A DNA stretch of 64,000 nucleotides from Marinomonas sp. CT5 (lineage in GTDB: Bacteria; Pseudomonadota; Gammaproteobacteria; Pseudomonadales; Marinomonadaceae), in NCBI RefSeq assembly GCF_018336975.1, contig NZ_CP025572.1:4138600-4202599 (forward strand). The letters are read 5' to 3'. Below, in pieces: positions 1 to 8,933 of the stretch. The notes below the pieces were generated by a model. That model was not told the origin of the DNA, ran no database searches, and saw nothing but the letters and a program-made list of their open reading frames with translations. A program made the translations under genes and the position numbers. How positions within the stretch are numbered: the first letter of the stretch is position 1; the number at the start of each line of letters is the position of its first letter.

Positions 1-168
1 AATGAAGTACGCTGTCGCGGTTAAATCTTGTAGAAACCAAATAAACAAAGGTACAGCCGCCAATGTACCAAAGGTTCCGGGCGCTTTTGGTGCAGCACCA
101 GAGCCAAGGCCAAATGCCAAAAAATGTATCGGATTACGCCATACCGACGCTGGGGCAGAATTCACCAT
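1..168 (-). CDS. pgpA: Phosphatidylglycerophosphatase A, N-terminal part (cut by window edge)
   Basis: PgpA is an inner-membrane enzyme that removes phosphate from phosphatidylglycerophosphate to give phosphatidylglycerol. Only the first 56 codons lie in the window. They contain the family's opening pattern: NPIHFLAFGLGSG (residues 12-24), then PKAPGTFGTLAAVP (27-40), where membrane segment 1 begins. The ATG is preceded by AAAGG at a good distance. The gene follows thiL by 58 bp in the same direction, the usual thiL-pgpA arrangement. Most of the protein is outside the window, so completeness cannot be judged. Confidence 0.85.
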   Translation of the reverse strand, partial: MVNSAPASVWRNPIHFLAFGLGSGAAPKAPGTFGTLAAVPLFIWFLQDLTATAYFI

Positions 169-226
169 GAAACTATTACCTTTAAAATTAAAATCTAAAC
201 ATACTTTGTGAGCGCAATAGTCGCCC

Positions 227-1177
227 CTAAAAATGTTGCCAGCCTATTATTTCGCCATCATAACCTTGGATACTAAAACCTTCTGCAACAATTTCCCCGA
301 CCTTGGTGCAAGGTAAACTCAAAGTTTGGGTAATTAACGCTATTTCTGCGGCTTGCGCCTTCGGAGCGGCAAAACATAACTCGTAGTCGTCACCGCCAGT
401 TAACGCCAGAGCCACAGCAGACTCAGGTTGCCATCGCAATAACTCAGCGGAAATAGGAAGACGGCTGGCATCGATATGGGCACCCACACCAGACGCTTTT
501 AGTATATGTTGGACATCTTGGGCAAGACCATCTGAAATATCCATCATGGCATGCACCACACGCTTCAATGCCATCCCAGCGATCAGCCTTGGCTGTGGGC
601 GCCAAAAACGATCGTAGAAATAATCAAATCGCTCACTGGAAACTTGCAACTCACCGGTAACGATAGGTACGGCGGCAGCGGCATCGCCCAGTAATCCCGT
701 CACGTATATATCATCACCGACTTTAGCCCCGCTGCGCTTCACGGCCATATCGGGTTCCACATAACCGTGCACTTGCAGTGTAATGGTTAACGGCCCTTTG
801 GTCGTATCGCCGCCCACTAACGCCAAACCAATGGGTTCCGCCAGTTCTGCCATACCTTGTGCTAGACCAGCCAACCATTGCGGATCAGAATGTGGAATCG
901 TTAAACCCAAGGTAAAAAAAGCAGGCTTTGCCCCCATGGCAGCCAAATCACTCACACAGCTGGCCACCGCGCGATAACCGATATCTACCGGGTCCGCATC
1001 GAAAGGAAAATGCCGCCCTTCGACCAAGGTATCCATAGAAAACACCAAACTCTGACCTTGTGGCACTTGCACCTGAGCACAATCATCGCCAATACCTAAT
1101 AAAAGATCGCTACGCCCTTGCGTACCCGCCATCACAGACGCTTGAAAGATGTTTTGTATCAACTCGAATTCTTTCAA
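227..1177 (-). CDS. thiL: Thiamine-monophosphate kinase
   Basis: ThiL phosphorylates thiamine monophosphate to thiamine diphosphate with ATP, the last step of cofactor synthesis. The protein (316 aa) has the PurM-like fold signatures in order: GIGDDCA (28-34), DTLVEGRHF (49-57), DLAAMGA (77-83), GGDTTKGP (122-129), DISDGLAQD (213-221) and GGDDYEL (261-267). The acidic residues that bind Mg-ATP are all present. There is no ATG near the expected N terminus. I chose a TTG because AAGGA lies 6 nt upstream and the product then begins MKEFELIQ, as the family does; a TTG five codons upstream is less well placed. A terminator separates it from the gene upstream, so it probably has its own promoter between 1178 and 1290. 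Confidence 0.95.
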   Translation of the reverse strand: MKEFELIQNIFQASVMAGTQGRSDLLLGIGDDCAQVQVPQGQSLVFSMDTLVEGRHFPFDADPVDIGYRAVASCVSDLAAMGAKPAFFTLGLTIPHSDPQWLAGLAQGMAELAEPIGLALVGGDTTKGPLTITLQVHGYVEPDMAVKRSGAKVGDDIYVTGLLGDAAAAVPIVTGELQVSSERFDYFYDRFWRPQPRLIAGMALKRVVHAMMDISDGLAQDVQHILKASGVGAHIDASRLPISAELLRWQPESAVALALTGGDDYELCFAAPKAQAAEIALITQTLSLPCTKVGEIVAEGFSIQGYDGEIIGWQHF

Positions 1178-1291
1178 AAAAGATCCTTTCAAACTCGATT
1201 AAAAAACCAACCAAGGCATTCGCCCAGTAAATAAAGGTAAGCTTATTTACTGGCACAGAGGATACCGTATTGTCGGCAAGATGTCAGAAAC

Positions 1292-1327
1292 AAAAAGGGC
1301 AGATCGTCTAATACAACCTGCCCTTTT
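1292..1327 (-). terminator. Rho-independent terminator after the DUF6172 gene
   Basis: Perfect 10-bp arms, AAAAGGGCAG at 1293-1302 and CTGCCCTTTT at 1318-1327, with a 15-nt loop. Read on the minus strand the stem runs into TTTTTG. It lies 28 bp past the stop of the DUF6172 gene and insulates it from thiL. Confidence 0.75.
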
Positions 1328-1355
1328 AAGAAAAATTCAGTCTTAATACCCAGCG

Positions 1356-1649
1356 TTAACCATCTGCTCGCTTAGTACGTGTTTTAGGTGTTGGAATCAC
1401 TTCTAGGTAGAAGGTTTTCCAATGTTGGCTTTGCGCCGAGCTAATATTCATATTGATATCACCTTCGTGGATCGCTCTTGCTTTATCTGCCGTTTGACCA
1501 AACTTGCAGCTAAATCCCCAAAAATCCGCCCCCTCGGGTAACACTTTATTGCGCTCGGCTTTAATGTATTGCTTAACTTCGTTTTTCGCTTCTTCAATCA
1601 GGCGCTGGTATGGTTTTTTGGGGTGAGATAAAACAAAGTTCTTTTTCAT
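1356..1649 (-). CDS. DUF6172 family protein
   Basis: Small soluble protein of 97 aa and unknown function that I recognise as the DUF6172 family: MKKNFVLSHPKK at the N terminus, a KPYQRLIEEAKNEVKQYIKAE segment that looks helical, then WGFSCKFG (about 52-59). Charged and lysine-rich, with no signal peptide or membrane segment. An open frame extends 46 codons further upstream, but the ATG used here has AGGAT 5 nt before it and family similarity begins at this residue. It lies between two strong terminators (after nusB and after itself), so it is probably a single-gene transcript. The function cannot be deduced from its neighbours. Confidence 0.75.
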   Translation of the reverse strand: MKKNFVLSHPKKPYQRLIEEAKNEVKQYIKAERNKVLPEGADFWGFSCKFGQTADKARAIHEGDINMNISSAQSQHWKTFYLEVIPTPKTRTKRADG

Positions 1650-1784
1650 TATGATCCTAGACCTATTGGTGAGCTTACATAGCCACCTTAATACCGCGCA
1701 TGATAACGGGTTCCCAAGTAAGCAGCCATCAATATAACGAAACAAAGCATTCTTTTTATGCTCCAGCCAAGGCAAATCTAAAGA

Positions 1785-1823
1785 CATAAAAAAGCCCCGT
1801 TATTAACCAGTAATAACGGGGCT
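1785..1823 (-). terminator. Strong terminator after nusB
   Basis: Perfect 13-bp stem, AGCCCCGTTATTA at 1793-1805 and TAATAACGGGGCT at 1811-1823, with a 5-nt loop. On the minus strand the stem is followed directly by six T. It sits about 30 bp beyond the nusB stop. Confidence 0.9.
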
Positions 1824-1851
1824 CTTAGGTATCTTTTCGTAATAGGTACTA

Positions 1852-2376
1852 TTACTTGTTTGATTCTTTATTCGCTTCTCGTCGAGCAGCGATTTCTTCG
1901 CGGCGTACACGCTGCGCTAATTTGTCCATAATACCATTTACGTATTTATGGCTTTCTGTCGCGCCGAAGCCTTTTGCCAACTCAACACTTTCGTTGATCG
2001 CAACACGGTATGGCACATCCAAACGTTGTGACAGTTCAAATGCCCCAATACGCATAACTGCTAATTCGATAGGGTCTAGTTCGCTCAAAGGACGATCTAG
2101 TAACTCTTCAAACAATACGTCCAGTTTTTTAGCACTGGCCGTTACGCCTTGAAGTAATTCGCGGAAGTAGATTTTGTCACAAGAATCCATTTCTTGATCT
2201 TGGTTCATCACGAATTGAGTTTCGATCTCACTAACCGCAGTTTGGTTCATCTGCCATTGGTAGACCGCTTGTAATGCCAAACGACGTGAAGCACTGCGCA
2301 ATTGCGAACGTGAAGGCTTTTTATCCTTACGTTTTGGTGCTGGAGTTTGATCGTTTGTTGTTTCCACTTCGCTCAT
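1852..2376 (-). CDS. nusB: Transcription antitermination factor NusB
   Basis: NusB pairs with NusE (ribosomal protein S10) on boxA RNA to assemble the antitermination complex on rRNA operons. The all-helical family pattern is clear: RRLALQAVYQW (31-41), DPIELAVMRIGAFEL (101-115), VPYRVAINESVELAK (121-135) and KYVNGIMDKLAQ (144-155). At 174 aa it is longer than the usual 140 or so because of a lysine- and proline-rich, probably disordered N-terminal tail of about 28 residues and a charged C-terminal tail. The ATG was chosen because GAGG lies 6 nt upstream; an in-frame TTG four codons earlier falls on the Shine-Dalgarno itself. In many relatives ribE, ribBA and ribH lie between ribD and nusB; here they are missing and nusB has its own leader. 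Confidence 0.95.
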   Translation of the reverse strand: MSEVETTNDQTPAPKRKDKKPSRSQLRSASRRLALQAVYQWQMNQTAVSEIETQFVMNQDQEMDSCDKIYFRELLQGVTASAKKLDVLFEELLDRPLSELDPIELAVMRIGAFELSQRLDVPYRVAINESVELAKGFGATESHKYVNGIMDKLAQRVRREEIAARREANKESNK

Positions 2377-2535
2377 TTTTTGCCTCAATTGTCCAGACTA
2401 CGCCGCCTTGTGGGCTGACGCTTTTGTCTGTTTGAAAGTACCCTTGGTTGTTAAAGAGCTATTAAACACTGCATTTAGACAGCGTCTGAGTCATATCGAC
2501 CAAAGGTACGAATATATGGGTTGTCTTGGGCGGCG

Positions 2536-2541
2536 ATTATA
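2536..2541 (-). promoter_or_regulatory. Extended -10 promoter for nusB
   Basis: On the minus strand the sequence reads TTGCTATAAT, a TGN-extended -10 box with a perfect TATAAT. No good -35 box stands 17 bp upstream (GAGAAA there), as is common for extended -10 promoters. Transcription would start near 2529 and leave a leader of about 150 nt before the nusB ATG. I see no riboswitch or long hairpin in that leader. Not experimentally supported. Confidence 0.5.
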
Positions 2542-2614
2542 GCAACATTTATTCTAGGTTTCTCGGCAAAGTTAGCGAAATATCTGCAAGAAAAAACAAT
2601 TTTCAGAAATTCCG

Positions 2615-2646
2615 CAAAAAAAGCCTGAAAAAGCAATGACTCAGGC
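2615..2646 (-). terminator. Terminator after ribD
   Basis: GCCTGA (2623-2628) pairs with TCAGGC (2641-2646). On the minus strand the stem is followed by seven T. It begins 6 bp beyond the ribD stop codon and separates nrdR-ribD from nusB. Confidence 0.65.
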
Positions 2647-2651
2647 CTTAG

Positions 2652-3806
2652 CTAGTCGTCAAAACCATCTTCAAAATCTTCGTCTAGGTATTTTGGCACA
2701 TACACCAAACGCACATCTTGTCCAACTTGACGAACCGATTTGAGCGTTAGATCAACCGCTTCATTCATTGTATCTAAAGGCAATTTGAATAACGGCCGAG
2801 CATTGGAGCCCAACAGTTTTGGCGCCATGTAAACCACGATTTCGTCGATCAAACCCGCTTCCAAAAAACCACCAGCCAGTTCCGCGCCTGCTTCTAACAA
2901 GACTTCATTAATGCCCGCGTCGGCAAGCTGTTCCATGGCATCCAACAAATCCAGTCGGCCATCTTCACCACGAGGTGCAAAGCGCACGGTGACGCCTTTT
3001 TTTGCCAGTACGTCGAGATGCTCATCTTCCACTTCGTCTTCAACTGAAAAGACCCAAGCTTGATTGGTTGGATAAAGAATTTTGGCTTCAGGAAGAATCG
3101 ACAAGGCCGTATCCATAATAACGCGAATCGGCTGACGAACACTTTTCGGATCGGCTTCTTGATCATCGTTATCAATACGCACTGTCATGCTGGGATTATC
3201 CGCCAAAACCGAACCAATACCCGTCACTATCGCATCGCTTTGGGCACGTAAACGCTGAACATCAAGACGTGCCGCGGAGTCAGTGATCCATTGACTTTCG
3301 CCTGACTCCATCGCCGTGCGGCCGTCCATACTCATGGCCAGTTTCACTCGCACATAAGGAAGGCCTTCACGCATGCGTTTAATAAAACCAGGATTAAGCG
3401 CTTCGCAGTCGTCTTCTAACACAGGACCAATAACTTCAATGCCCGCTTTTTTGATTTTGGCCAGACCATTTCCAGACACTTCAGGGTTGGGATCCTGCAT
3501 GCCATAAACTACCCGCGCCACACCGGCTTTGATCAAGGCGTCAGCACAAGGCGGGGTTTTGCCTTGGTGACTGCATGGCTCCAAAGTCACATACGCCGTA
3601 GCACCAACGGCATCTTGTTTTGCGTCTGCTAGCGCATTGACTTCCGCGTGCCCTTCTCCAGCTTTAACATGAAAGCCTTGACCGATAATTTGCTGATCTT
3701 TGACCAAGACACATCCAACACGAGGGTTAGGATGCGTGGTGTAACGGCCTTTCTTTGCTAATTGAATAGCTTTTGCCATCCAATGCTCATGGTTATAAGC
3801 AGTCAT
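2652..3806 (-). CDS. ribD: Bifunctional riboflavin deaminase/reductase RibD
   Basis: RibD carries out two successive riboflavin steps: deamination of the pyrimidine ring and NADPH-dependent reduction of the ribosyl chain. The N-terminal CMP/dCMP deaminase-like domain (about 1-145) has the zinc site HAE (53-55) and [11 protein letters not shown] (77-87). The C-terminal DHFR-like reductase domain (about 150-370) has [11 protein letters not shown] (155-165) and [15 protein letters not shown] (196-210). At 384 aa it is slightly long, with an acidic C-terminal tail rich in D and E. The start overlaps the nrdR stop in an ATGA, so the two are translationally coupled. The next riboflavin genes do not follow downstream. 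Confidence 0.97.
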   Translation of the reverse strand: MTAYNHEHWMAKAIQLAKKGRYTTHPNPRVGCVLVKDQQIIGQGFHVKAGEGHAEVNALADAKQDAVGATAYVTLEPCSHQGKTPPCADALIKAGVARVVYGMQDPNPEVSGNGLAKIKKAGIEVIGPVLEDDCEALNPGFIKRMREGLPYVRVKLAMSMDGRTAMESGESQWITDSAARLDVQRLRAQSDAIVTGIGSVLADNPSMTVRIDNDDQEADPKSVRQPIRVIMDTALSILPEAKILYPTNQAWVFSVEDEVEDEHLDVLAKKGVTVRFAPRGEDGRLDLLDAMEQLADAGINEVLLEAGAELAGGFLEAGLIDEIVVYMAPKLLGSNARPLFKLPLDTMNEAVDLTLKSVRQVGQDVRLVYVPKYLDEDFEDGFDD

Positions 3807-4291
3807 ATTTCGTCTTCTTTTTTAGGTTCTGGGTCCGTGGCATGACTTTCTAGGCGATCAATCGCCTCACGGAATTCACTGATGTCTTTAAAACTTCGGT
3901 ATACAGAGGCAAAACGCACATAAGCCACTTGATCAAGGCGCTGTAACTCATCCATCACGGCTTCACCTGTCCAGCGAGATGGCAATTCACGTTCGCCAGT
4001 CGCTTGCATTTTTTCTTTGATTCGACTGATTGCGGTTTCTACCGCTTCAATACTAACGGGACGCTTTTCAATCGCTTTGATAATGCCGTTGCGCAATTTG
4101 TCTTCATCAAAGACCTCTCTACTGCCATCGCTTTTGATCAGTTTTGGCATTTGTAATTCGGCCACTTCAAAAGTAGTAAAGCGCTCTTGGCAATGAATAC
4201 AGGTACGACGGCGACGAACTTGTGCGCCTTCGGAAACCAATCGAGAGTCCACAACTTTAGTATCTTGAGTTCCACAAAAAGGGCATCGCAT
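3803..4291 (-). CDS. nrdR: Transcriptional repressor NrdR
   Basis: NrdR is the ATP/dATP-sensing repressor of ribonucleotide reductase genes. The N-terminal zinc ribbon has C3, C6, C31 and C34 in CPFC and CIHC, followed by a basic RRRR stretch and TTFE. An ATP-cone domain fills about 49-139. At 162 aa it is slightly longer than the typical 150 because of an acidic C-terminal tail. GGAAG lies just upstream of the ATG. It is the first gene of a two-gene operon with ribD, a conserved pairing in gammaproteobacteria. No clear NrdR box was found in its own upstream region. Confidence 0.97.
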   Translation of the reverse strand: MRCPFCGTQDTKVVDSRLVSEGAQVRRRRTCIHCQERFTTFEVAELQMPKLIKSDGSREVFDEDKLRNGIIKAIEKRPVSIEAVETAISRIKEKMQATGERELPSRWTGEAVMDELQRLDQVAYVRFASVYRSFKDISEFREAIDRLESHATDPEPKKEDEI

Positions 4292-4453
4292 GGTGCTTCC
4301 AATATCGCTAATTTGGTGTAAGAATGCCTGTCACTAGGCCATCGCATGATGAGTGGAATAATATCAACCCCGCCATAATATAGCTACCAAGCGACGATGT
4401 GCGCTTTTATCATTCTTCTAATTTAGAAAATGAATGACTTTATAAGGATTTAT

Positions 4454-5359
4454 ATGCCATTCGCAGAATTATCAGGCTTGGTTGCGGCCTTATGTTGGAC
4501 CATTTCAAGTTTAATGGCGCCAAACCTAATCCAACGTTTTGGCACTATGCGCTTCAACACCTTCCGCATTGTGATTGCCAGTACAATTCTATTAGCGATT
4601 TGCGTAATCGGCCAACGCTTTAACTCGGCTTTATGGCAGCATACTGAAATAGTCATGATCTCAGGTCTGTTAGGGATTTTTATCGGTGACACCATGCTAT
4701 TCACAGCAGTGCATCGTCTTGGCCCTCGACGCACAGGGGTTCTCTTTGCCACCAATGCACCTATGTCGATTCTATTAGGTTGGTTGTTTTTAGGAGAAAA
4801 TCTGTCATTCCATCAACTTTTTGCCTGCGCTTTGGTATTAATCGGCGTGGTTATTGCCATTCTTTTTGGTCGTAAAACTAACCTTCATGCTTGGGAGCAA
4901 ACCAAAGGTAAGCTAAGCGTTGGGATTCTTCTCGCCCTCGGAGCGGCACTGGGTCAAGCCAGTGGTGCCTTACTCAGCAAACCTGCGTTAATCGATGGAG
5001 CAGACCCTATTGCGGTATCCGCTTTACGTGTGGGTACTGGCGCACTTGCGCTGGTTTTGGCTTACAGTTTGTACTATCGACACAAACAGCCTAGCGATGC
5101 CATTCCATTTACTCAGCTCACACGTTTTGACTTCATGGGCATTGCAGCCCTTGCCACCATTGGCATGGTGATTGGTATGAGCGTTTTAGTCTGGGGTGTG
5201 GGCAACGCCAACGTTGGGATTGTCACCACCCTATCAGCGGTTGTGCCTGTGTTAATTTTACCCGGTTTGTGGATCACCACCGGCCAACGTCCCGCATTTG
5301 GCGCTTGGCTTGGGGCTATTTTCGTTGTAACCGGTGCGGCTTTGATTATTCTGAAATAG
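4454..5359 (+). CDS. EamA/DMT-family transporter
   Basis: Inner-membrane transporter of the drug/metabolite superfamily with about ten hydrophobic segments arranged as two EamA repeats (roughly 5-135 and 150-295). The conserved region HRLGPRRTGVLFATNAP near the end of the first repeat is typical, as is the glycine- and proline-rich end of the second. The substrate cannot be read from sequence; family members export amino acids, nucleosides or other metabolites. An ATG eight codons upstream is also in frame, but AAGGA stands 5 nt before the chosen ATG and hydrophobic sequence begins directly after it. It is divergent from nrdR with a 162-bp gap and stands alone. Confidence 0.85.
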   Translation: MPFAELSGLVAALCWTISSLMAPNLIQRFGTMRFNTFRIVIASTILLAICVIGQRFNSALWQHTEIVMISGLLGIFIGDTMLFTAVHRLGPRRTGVLFATNAPMSILLGWLFLGENLSFHQLFACALVLIGVVIAILFGRKTNLHAWEQTKGKLSVGILLALGAALGQASGALLSKPALIDGADPIAVSALRVGTGALALVLAYSLYYRHKQPSDAIPFTQLTRFDFMGIAALATIGMVIGMSVLVWGVGNANVGIVTTLSAVVPVLILPGLWITTGQRPAFGAWLGAIFVVTGAALIILK

Positions 5360-5560
5360 CCTTGCCTGTGCTATCCTTAGCCCACTCATTGCATTTGGCT
5401 CTCCATCGACTTGGCGACGTTTTTTTAACAAGCCCATGGAGCGTTTTAACGAAATGTATTCACGACGTTACCAGCAAAACCAAGGCGTCAGTTTTAACAA
5501 CGTATTGGTAAATGTATTCATCGTGCTTAGATTTCTAATCATAGGATAAGTTGACTATTT

Positions 5561-7222
5561 ATGGCTCAATTCGTATACAGCATGAACCGCGTTGGAAAGG
5601 TTGTTCCACCTAAGCGCGAGATTCTAAAAGACATTTCTCTTTCATTCTTCCCTGGCGCTAAGATCGGTGTATTGGGTCTTAACGGTTCTGGTAAATCGAC
5701 TCTACTACGCATCATGGCGGGTGTTGATACCGAGCATAATGGTGAAGCACGCCCAATGCCGGGCATCAAAATCGGCTACTTGGAACAAGAGCCTCACCTT
5801 GATCCAGAAAAAAACGTTCGCGGTATTGTTGAAGAAGCTTTCAGCGACGTGATTGAAGCCATGGCTCGTTTAGATGCCGTGTATGCCGCATACGCAGAAC
5901 CCGATGCAGACTTTGATGCCCTAGCAAAAGAACAAGGCCAACTTGAAGCCTTGATCGAAGCCAAAGAAGGCCACAACTTAGAGCGTGCCCTTGAAGTCGC
6001 CGCTGACGCACTTCGCCTTCCACACTGGGATGCCAAAGTTGAGCACCTTTCTGGTGGTGAACGTCGTCGTGTGGCTCTGTGTCGTCTATTGCTAGACAAA
6101 CCAGACATGATTCTTCTAGACGAACCAACCAACCATTTGGATGCCGAATCCGTTGCTTGGCTAGAGCGCTTCTTAAAAGATTACCCAGGTACTGTTGTGG
6201 CGATTACCCACGACCGTTACTTCCTAGATAACGCAGCGGGCTGGATTCTGGAATTGGACCGTGGCCATGGTATTCCATACGAAGGCAACTACTCTTCTTG
6301 GTTGGAGCAAAAAAATGCTCGTCTAGAACAAGAAGCGAAGCAACAAGCGTCTCACCAAAAAGCCATTAAATCGGAGCTTGAGTGGGTTCGCCAAAACGCC
6401 AAAGGCCGTCAGTCTAAATCCAAAGCCCGTTTGGCTCGATTCGAAGAAATGAACTCACAAGAGTTCCAAGATCGTAACGAAACCAACGAGTTGTACATTC
6501 CACCAGGACCACGTCTTGGTAACAAAGTCATCGAAATCGAAGGTGTTAGCAAAAGCTTCGAACACAAGATGCTACTTGAAGACTTCAACATGGTCGTGCC
6601 ACAAGGCGCAATCGTCGGAGTTGTTGGTGGTAACGGTGCCGGTAAATCGACCTTATTCAAAATGATCGCAGGCATCGAGCAACCAGATACTGGCACAGTC
6701 ACATTAGGCGAAACAGTACAACTTGCTTACGTTGACCAAATGCGTGAACTAGATGGCGACAAAACCGTCTTTGAAGAAATCGCAGATGGCCAAGACATGA
6801 TCACGGTGCACAACTACAAAGTGCCGTCTCGCGCCTACATTGGTCGCTTTAACTTCAAAGGGTCGGATCAACAAAAATTGGTTAAGCATTTGTCTGGTGG
6901 TGAGCGTAACCGTTTGCACCTTGCGAAATTGCTTAAAGAAGGTGGCAACGTATTGCTACTGGATGAGCCAACCAACGACCTTGACGTAGAAACATTACGT
7001 GCACTGGAAGACGCACTACTGGCCTTCCCAGGTGCGGCGATTGTTATTTCCCACGACCGTTGGTTCCTAGACCGTATCGCGACACACATCCTAGCGTACG
7101 AAGGCGATTCTAAAGCCGTCTTCTTCGAAGGTAACTACGCAGAATACGAAGCCGACTACAAAAAACGTACTGGCAACGAAGCCACACCAACTCGTATCAA
7201 ATACAAACGTATTGATGCGTAA
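5561..7222 (+). CDS. ettA: Energy-dependent translational throttle protein EttA
   Basis: EttA is an ABC-F ATPase that binds the ribosomal E site and gates the first elongation steps according to the ADP/ATP ratio. Two ABC domains are complete: Walker A GLNGSGKST (39-47) and GGNGAGKST (356-364), signature LSGGE (163-167 and 444-448), and Walker B ILLDEPT (184-190) and LLLDEPT (465-471). The linker between them (about 243-322) is the P-site tRNA-interaction motif, with a KSKARLARFEEM stretch. The 553-aa length, the N terminus MAQFVYSMNRVGK and the absence of membrane segments identify EttA rather than Uup or YheS. It is monocistronic and closed by a strong terminator. Confidence 0.97.
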   Translation: MAQFVYSMNRVGKVVPPKREILKDISLSFFPGAKIGVLGLNGSGKSTLLRIMAGVDTEHNGEARPMPGIKIGYLEQEPHLDPEKNVRGIVEEAFSDVIEAMARLDAVYAAYAEPDADFDALAKEQGQLEALIEAKEGHNLERALEVAADALRLPHWDAKVEHLSGGERRRVALCRLLLDKPDMILLDEPTNHLDAESVAWLERFLKDYPGTVVAITHDRYFLDNAAGWILELDRGHGIPYEGNYSSWLEQKNARLEQEAKQQASHQKAIKSELEWVRQNAKGRQSKSKARLARFEEMNSQEFQDRNETNELYIPPGPRLGNKVIEIEGVSKSFEHKMLLEDFNMVVPQGAIVGVVGGNGAGKSTLFKMIAGIEQPDTGTVTLGETVQLAYVDQMRELDGDKTVFEEIADGQDMITVHNYKVPSRAYIGRFNFKGSDQQKLVKHLSGGERNRLHLAKLLKEGGNVLLLDEPTNDLDVETLRALEDALLAFPGAAIVISHDRWFLDRIATHILAYEGDSKAVFFEGNYAEYEADYKKRTGNEATPTRIKYKRIDA

Positions 7223-7254
7223 TTCTATTTACTAGAATTGGTTGGATTGAATGG

Positions 7255-7287
7255 AAAACCGCTTTCAGAAATGGAAGCGGTTTTTTT
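7255..7287. terminator. Bidirectional terminator between ettA and a converging EamA gene
   Basis: AAACCGCTTTC (7256-7266) pairs with GGAAGCGGTTT (7273-7283) over a 6-nt loop, with one G-T pair. A run of seven T follows on the plus strand; on the minus strand the stem is followed by TTTTCC. It serves ettA and probably the convergent transporter gene. Confidence 0.85.
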
Positions 7288-7302
7288 ATGACCATTTAGA
7301 AG

Positions 7303-8259
7303 CTACCGCTTCTTCAAGATCCCACTCGCGATGACAACACCAACGCTGACGAAGAGGAGTCCAGCGATGGAGTAGCCTTCTAGGTGTTCGCCAAGAACGG
7401 GGATGGCGATGAGCGCGGCGAGAACTGGGGTAAAAGCCCCGATGGCGGCCATGTTTTCAGCGCCCAATTTTTGGATAGCGTAGCCATAACAGAACCCTGT
7501 CATCAAGCCCACGAGCACACTCTGCACAAGGATCTGCCCTGCCAACATATCCCAAGACGCTTCGGCCAAGCCGCTGGACGCAAGCCCTGTTGCCCAAAGA
7601 AGCAATAAAACGAGTAAAGAAACGCCGCCCATTAAAGCGGTAGAGACCAAGGGCGGTAATCCAGCAATGCGTAAACTCACTGTGTAAACGGCCCAGAAAA
7701 AACTGGCCGCCAGCAGCAATAAATCCCCTTTCCACGTATCAACAGGGGCCGTGAATAATGACAAAACAAACAACACCACGACACCGATACAAACCAAGCT
7801 CAAACCCAGCTTTCGCTCACGGCTGACTTTTTCTTGATAAAAGAGCACGGCTAATAAGGTAACAAAAAAGGGAAACGCCCCCAGAATCAATAAGCCAGCG
7901 TGAGACGCAGGCGCGTATTTCAAACCGGTGGCACTCAGGTAAAAAAATGGCACCCCTGCTCCACAAACAATCCCCATTAATAATAGGGGCGATACGGCTT
8001 TGACCTGTGCTCTGGCTCGCCACAAGAAAGGAAACAACAACAAAGCCGGTGGAGAAAAACGCAAAATCCCCAGATCAAACGCGGTCAAAGTATTGGTCAT
8101 GCCAGCACGCATACTGACCAGCCAAGAAGCCCAAATAAGAATGCTCACAAACGCCGCAATTAAGCCAAGACGAAAGCCCCAACCCGTGGCGTATTGTTTG
8201 TACTTTGGTAGCGCTTGAGCAGGATTGGATGATGTGTGCTGTGTAGCGGTTTGGGACAT
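7303..8259 (-). CDS. EamA/DMT-family transporter, probable Lrp-controlled exporter
   Basis: Inner-membrane DMT transporter (318 aa) with about ten membrane segments in two EamA repeats. After a polar 25-residue N terminus the first segment begins near residue 28; the second repeat includes LLLAASFFWAVYTVSLR and ends LFVSVGVVIASGILKKR. GAGG lies 5 nt before the ATG. The divergent neighbour is an Lrp/AsnC regulator, 137 bp away. That layout is common for amino-acid exporters controlled by a dedicated Lrp paralogue, so amino-acid export is the best guess, but no residue here fixes the substrate. Confidence 0.85.
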   Translation of the reverse strand: MSQTATQHTSSNPAQALPKYKQYATGWGFRLGLIAAFVSILIWASWLVSMRAGMTNTLTAFDLGILRFSPPALLLFPFLWRARAQVKAVSPLLLMGIVCGAGVPFFYLSATGLKYAPASHAGLLILGAFPFFVTLLAVLFYQEKVSRERKLGLSLVCIGVVVLFVLSLFTAPVDTWKGDLLLLAASFFWAVYTVSLRIAGLPPLVSTALMGGVSLLVLLLLWATGLASSGLAEASWDMLAGQILVQSVLVGLMTGFCYGYAIQKLGAENMAAIGAFTPVLAALIAIPVLGEHLEGYSIAGLLFVSVGVVIASGILKKR

Positions 8260-8396
8260 ACCTACCTCGCAAGAAAATCGATAACATTATTATCTGCTCT
8301 CATTCGCGAGCATGTCCTTGCTATTTACCCTCAATAAAGGCTACTTTTTGGCATAGAACACTCATATATTCTTTTTAAATTACCAAGTGTGCCAAT

Positions 8397-8858
8397 ATGG
8401 ATAAAACAGACCTAGATATTCTTACTCACTTACAGTCCGATGGACGTCTCACTAACGTGGCTTTAGCAGAAGAAATTCATTTGTCGCCTTCACCTTGTTT
8501 ACGCCGTGTGAAGCATTTAGAAGAGGCAGGGGTGATCGAGGGCTATCACGCTCGCATTGATCGCCAAAAAGCGGGCTTTTCCATGACGGTATTCGTAGAG
8601 GTGCGTTTAAAAAGCCATGCCGATGACAAACATATTGTGTTTGAAAATGCGATTTTGGCAATGGAAGACATCATCAGCGCACACCTTGTCTCGGGGATTG
8701 CCGATTATCGCCTCGAAGTGGTGGCAATGGACCTACAAGATTATGAGCGTATTCTTAAAACCCTTCAGTCCTTGCCTCATGTGAAAGACATTCAAAGTCA
8801 TTTTGCAATTCGCTCCGTTAAAACCGCTGCGCCATTACCTTTAAAAAGGATATTGTAG
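8397..8858 (+). CDS. Lrp/AsnC-family transcriptional regulator
   Basis: A feast/famine regulator of 153 aa. The N-terminal winged HTH (about 2-60) begins LDKTD-like (MDKTDLDILTHLQSDGRL) and includes VALAEEIHLSPSPCLRRVKHLEEAGVI (22-48). The C-terminal RAM ligand-binding domain (about 68-140) has the SGIADYRLEV pattern near 100. It binds DNA as an oligomer and responds to an amino acid that cannot be identified here. It is divergent from the EamA exporter and is the likely regulator of it. The Shine-Dalgarno is poor. No unambiguous Lrp box can be picked out of the AT-rich gap. Confidence 0.92.
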   Translation: MDKTDLDILTHLQSDGRLTNVALAEEIHLSPSPCLRRVKHLEEAGVIEGYHARIDRQKAGFSMTVFVEVRLKSHADDKHIVFENAILAMEDIISAHLVSGIADYRLEVVAMDLQDYERILKTLQSLPHVKDIQSHFAIRSVKTAAPLPLKRIL

Positions 8859-8880
8859 ACCTAAACAAAAGTTATAAACG

Positions 8881-8911
8881 AAAAAACCGCTTATCTCTCA
8901 ATAAGCGGTTT
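8881..8911. terminator. Bidirectional terminator between the Lrp and chemoreceptor genes
   Basis: Perfect 11-bp stem, AAACCGCTTAT (8884-8894) and ATAAGCGGTTT (8901-8911), loop CTCTCA. On the minus strand six T follow, serving the convergent chemoreceptor gene; the plus-strand tail is short. Confidence 0.8.
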
Positions 8912-8933
8912 AGATAATAGACCTATATCGAAC

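Noticed and set aside
2..211. Plus-strand open frame at the left edge
   Set aside because: The opposite strand reads the pgpA N terminus with strong family motifs; the plus-strand frame is its shadow.
5436..5549. A 37-codon frame (MERFNEMYSRRYQQ and onward) between the EamA gene and ettA
   Set aside because: It has no Shine-Dalgarno and no similarity known to me. It may be chance in the ettA leader. Conservation in relatives would be needed.
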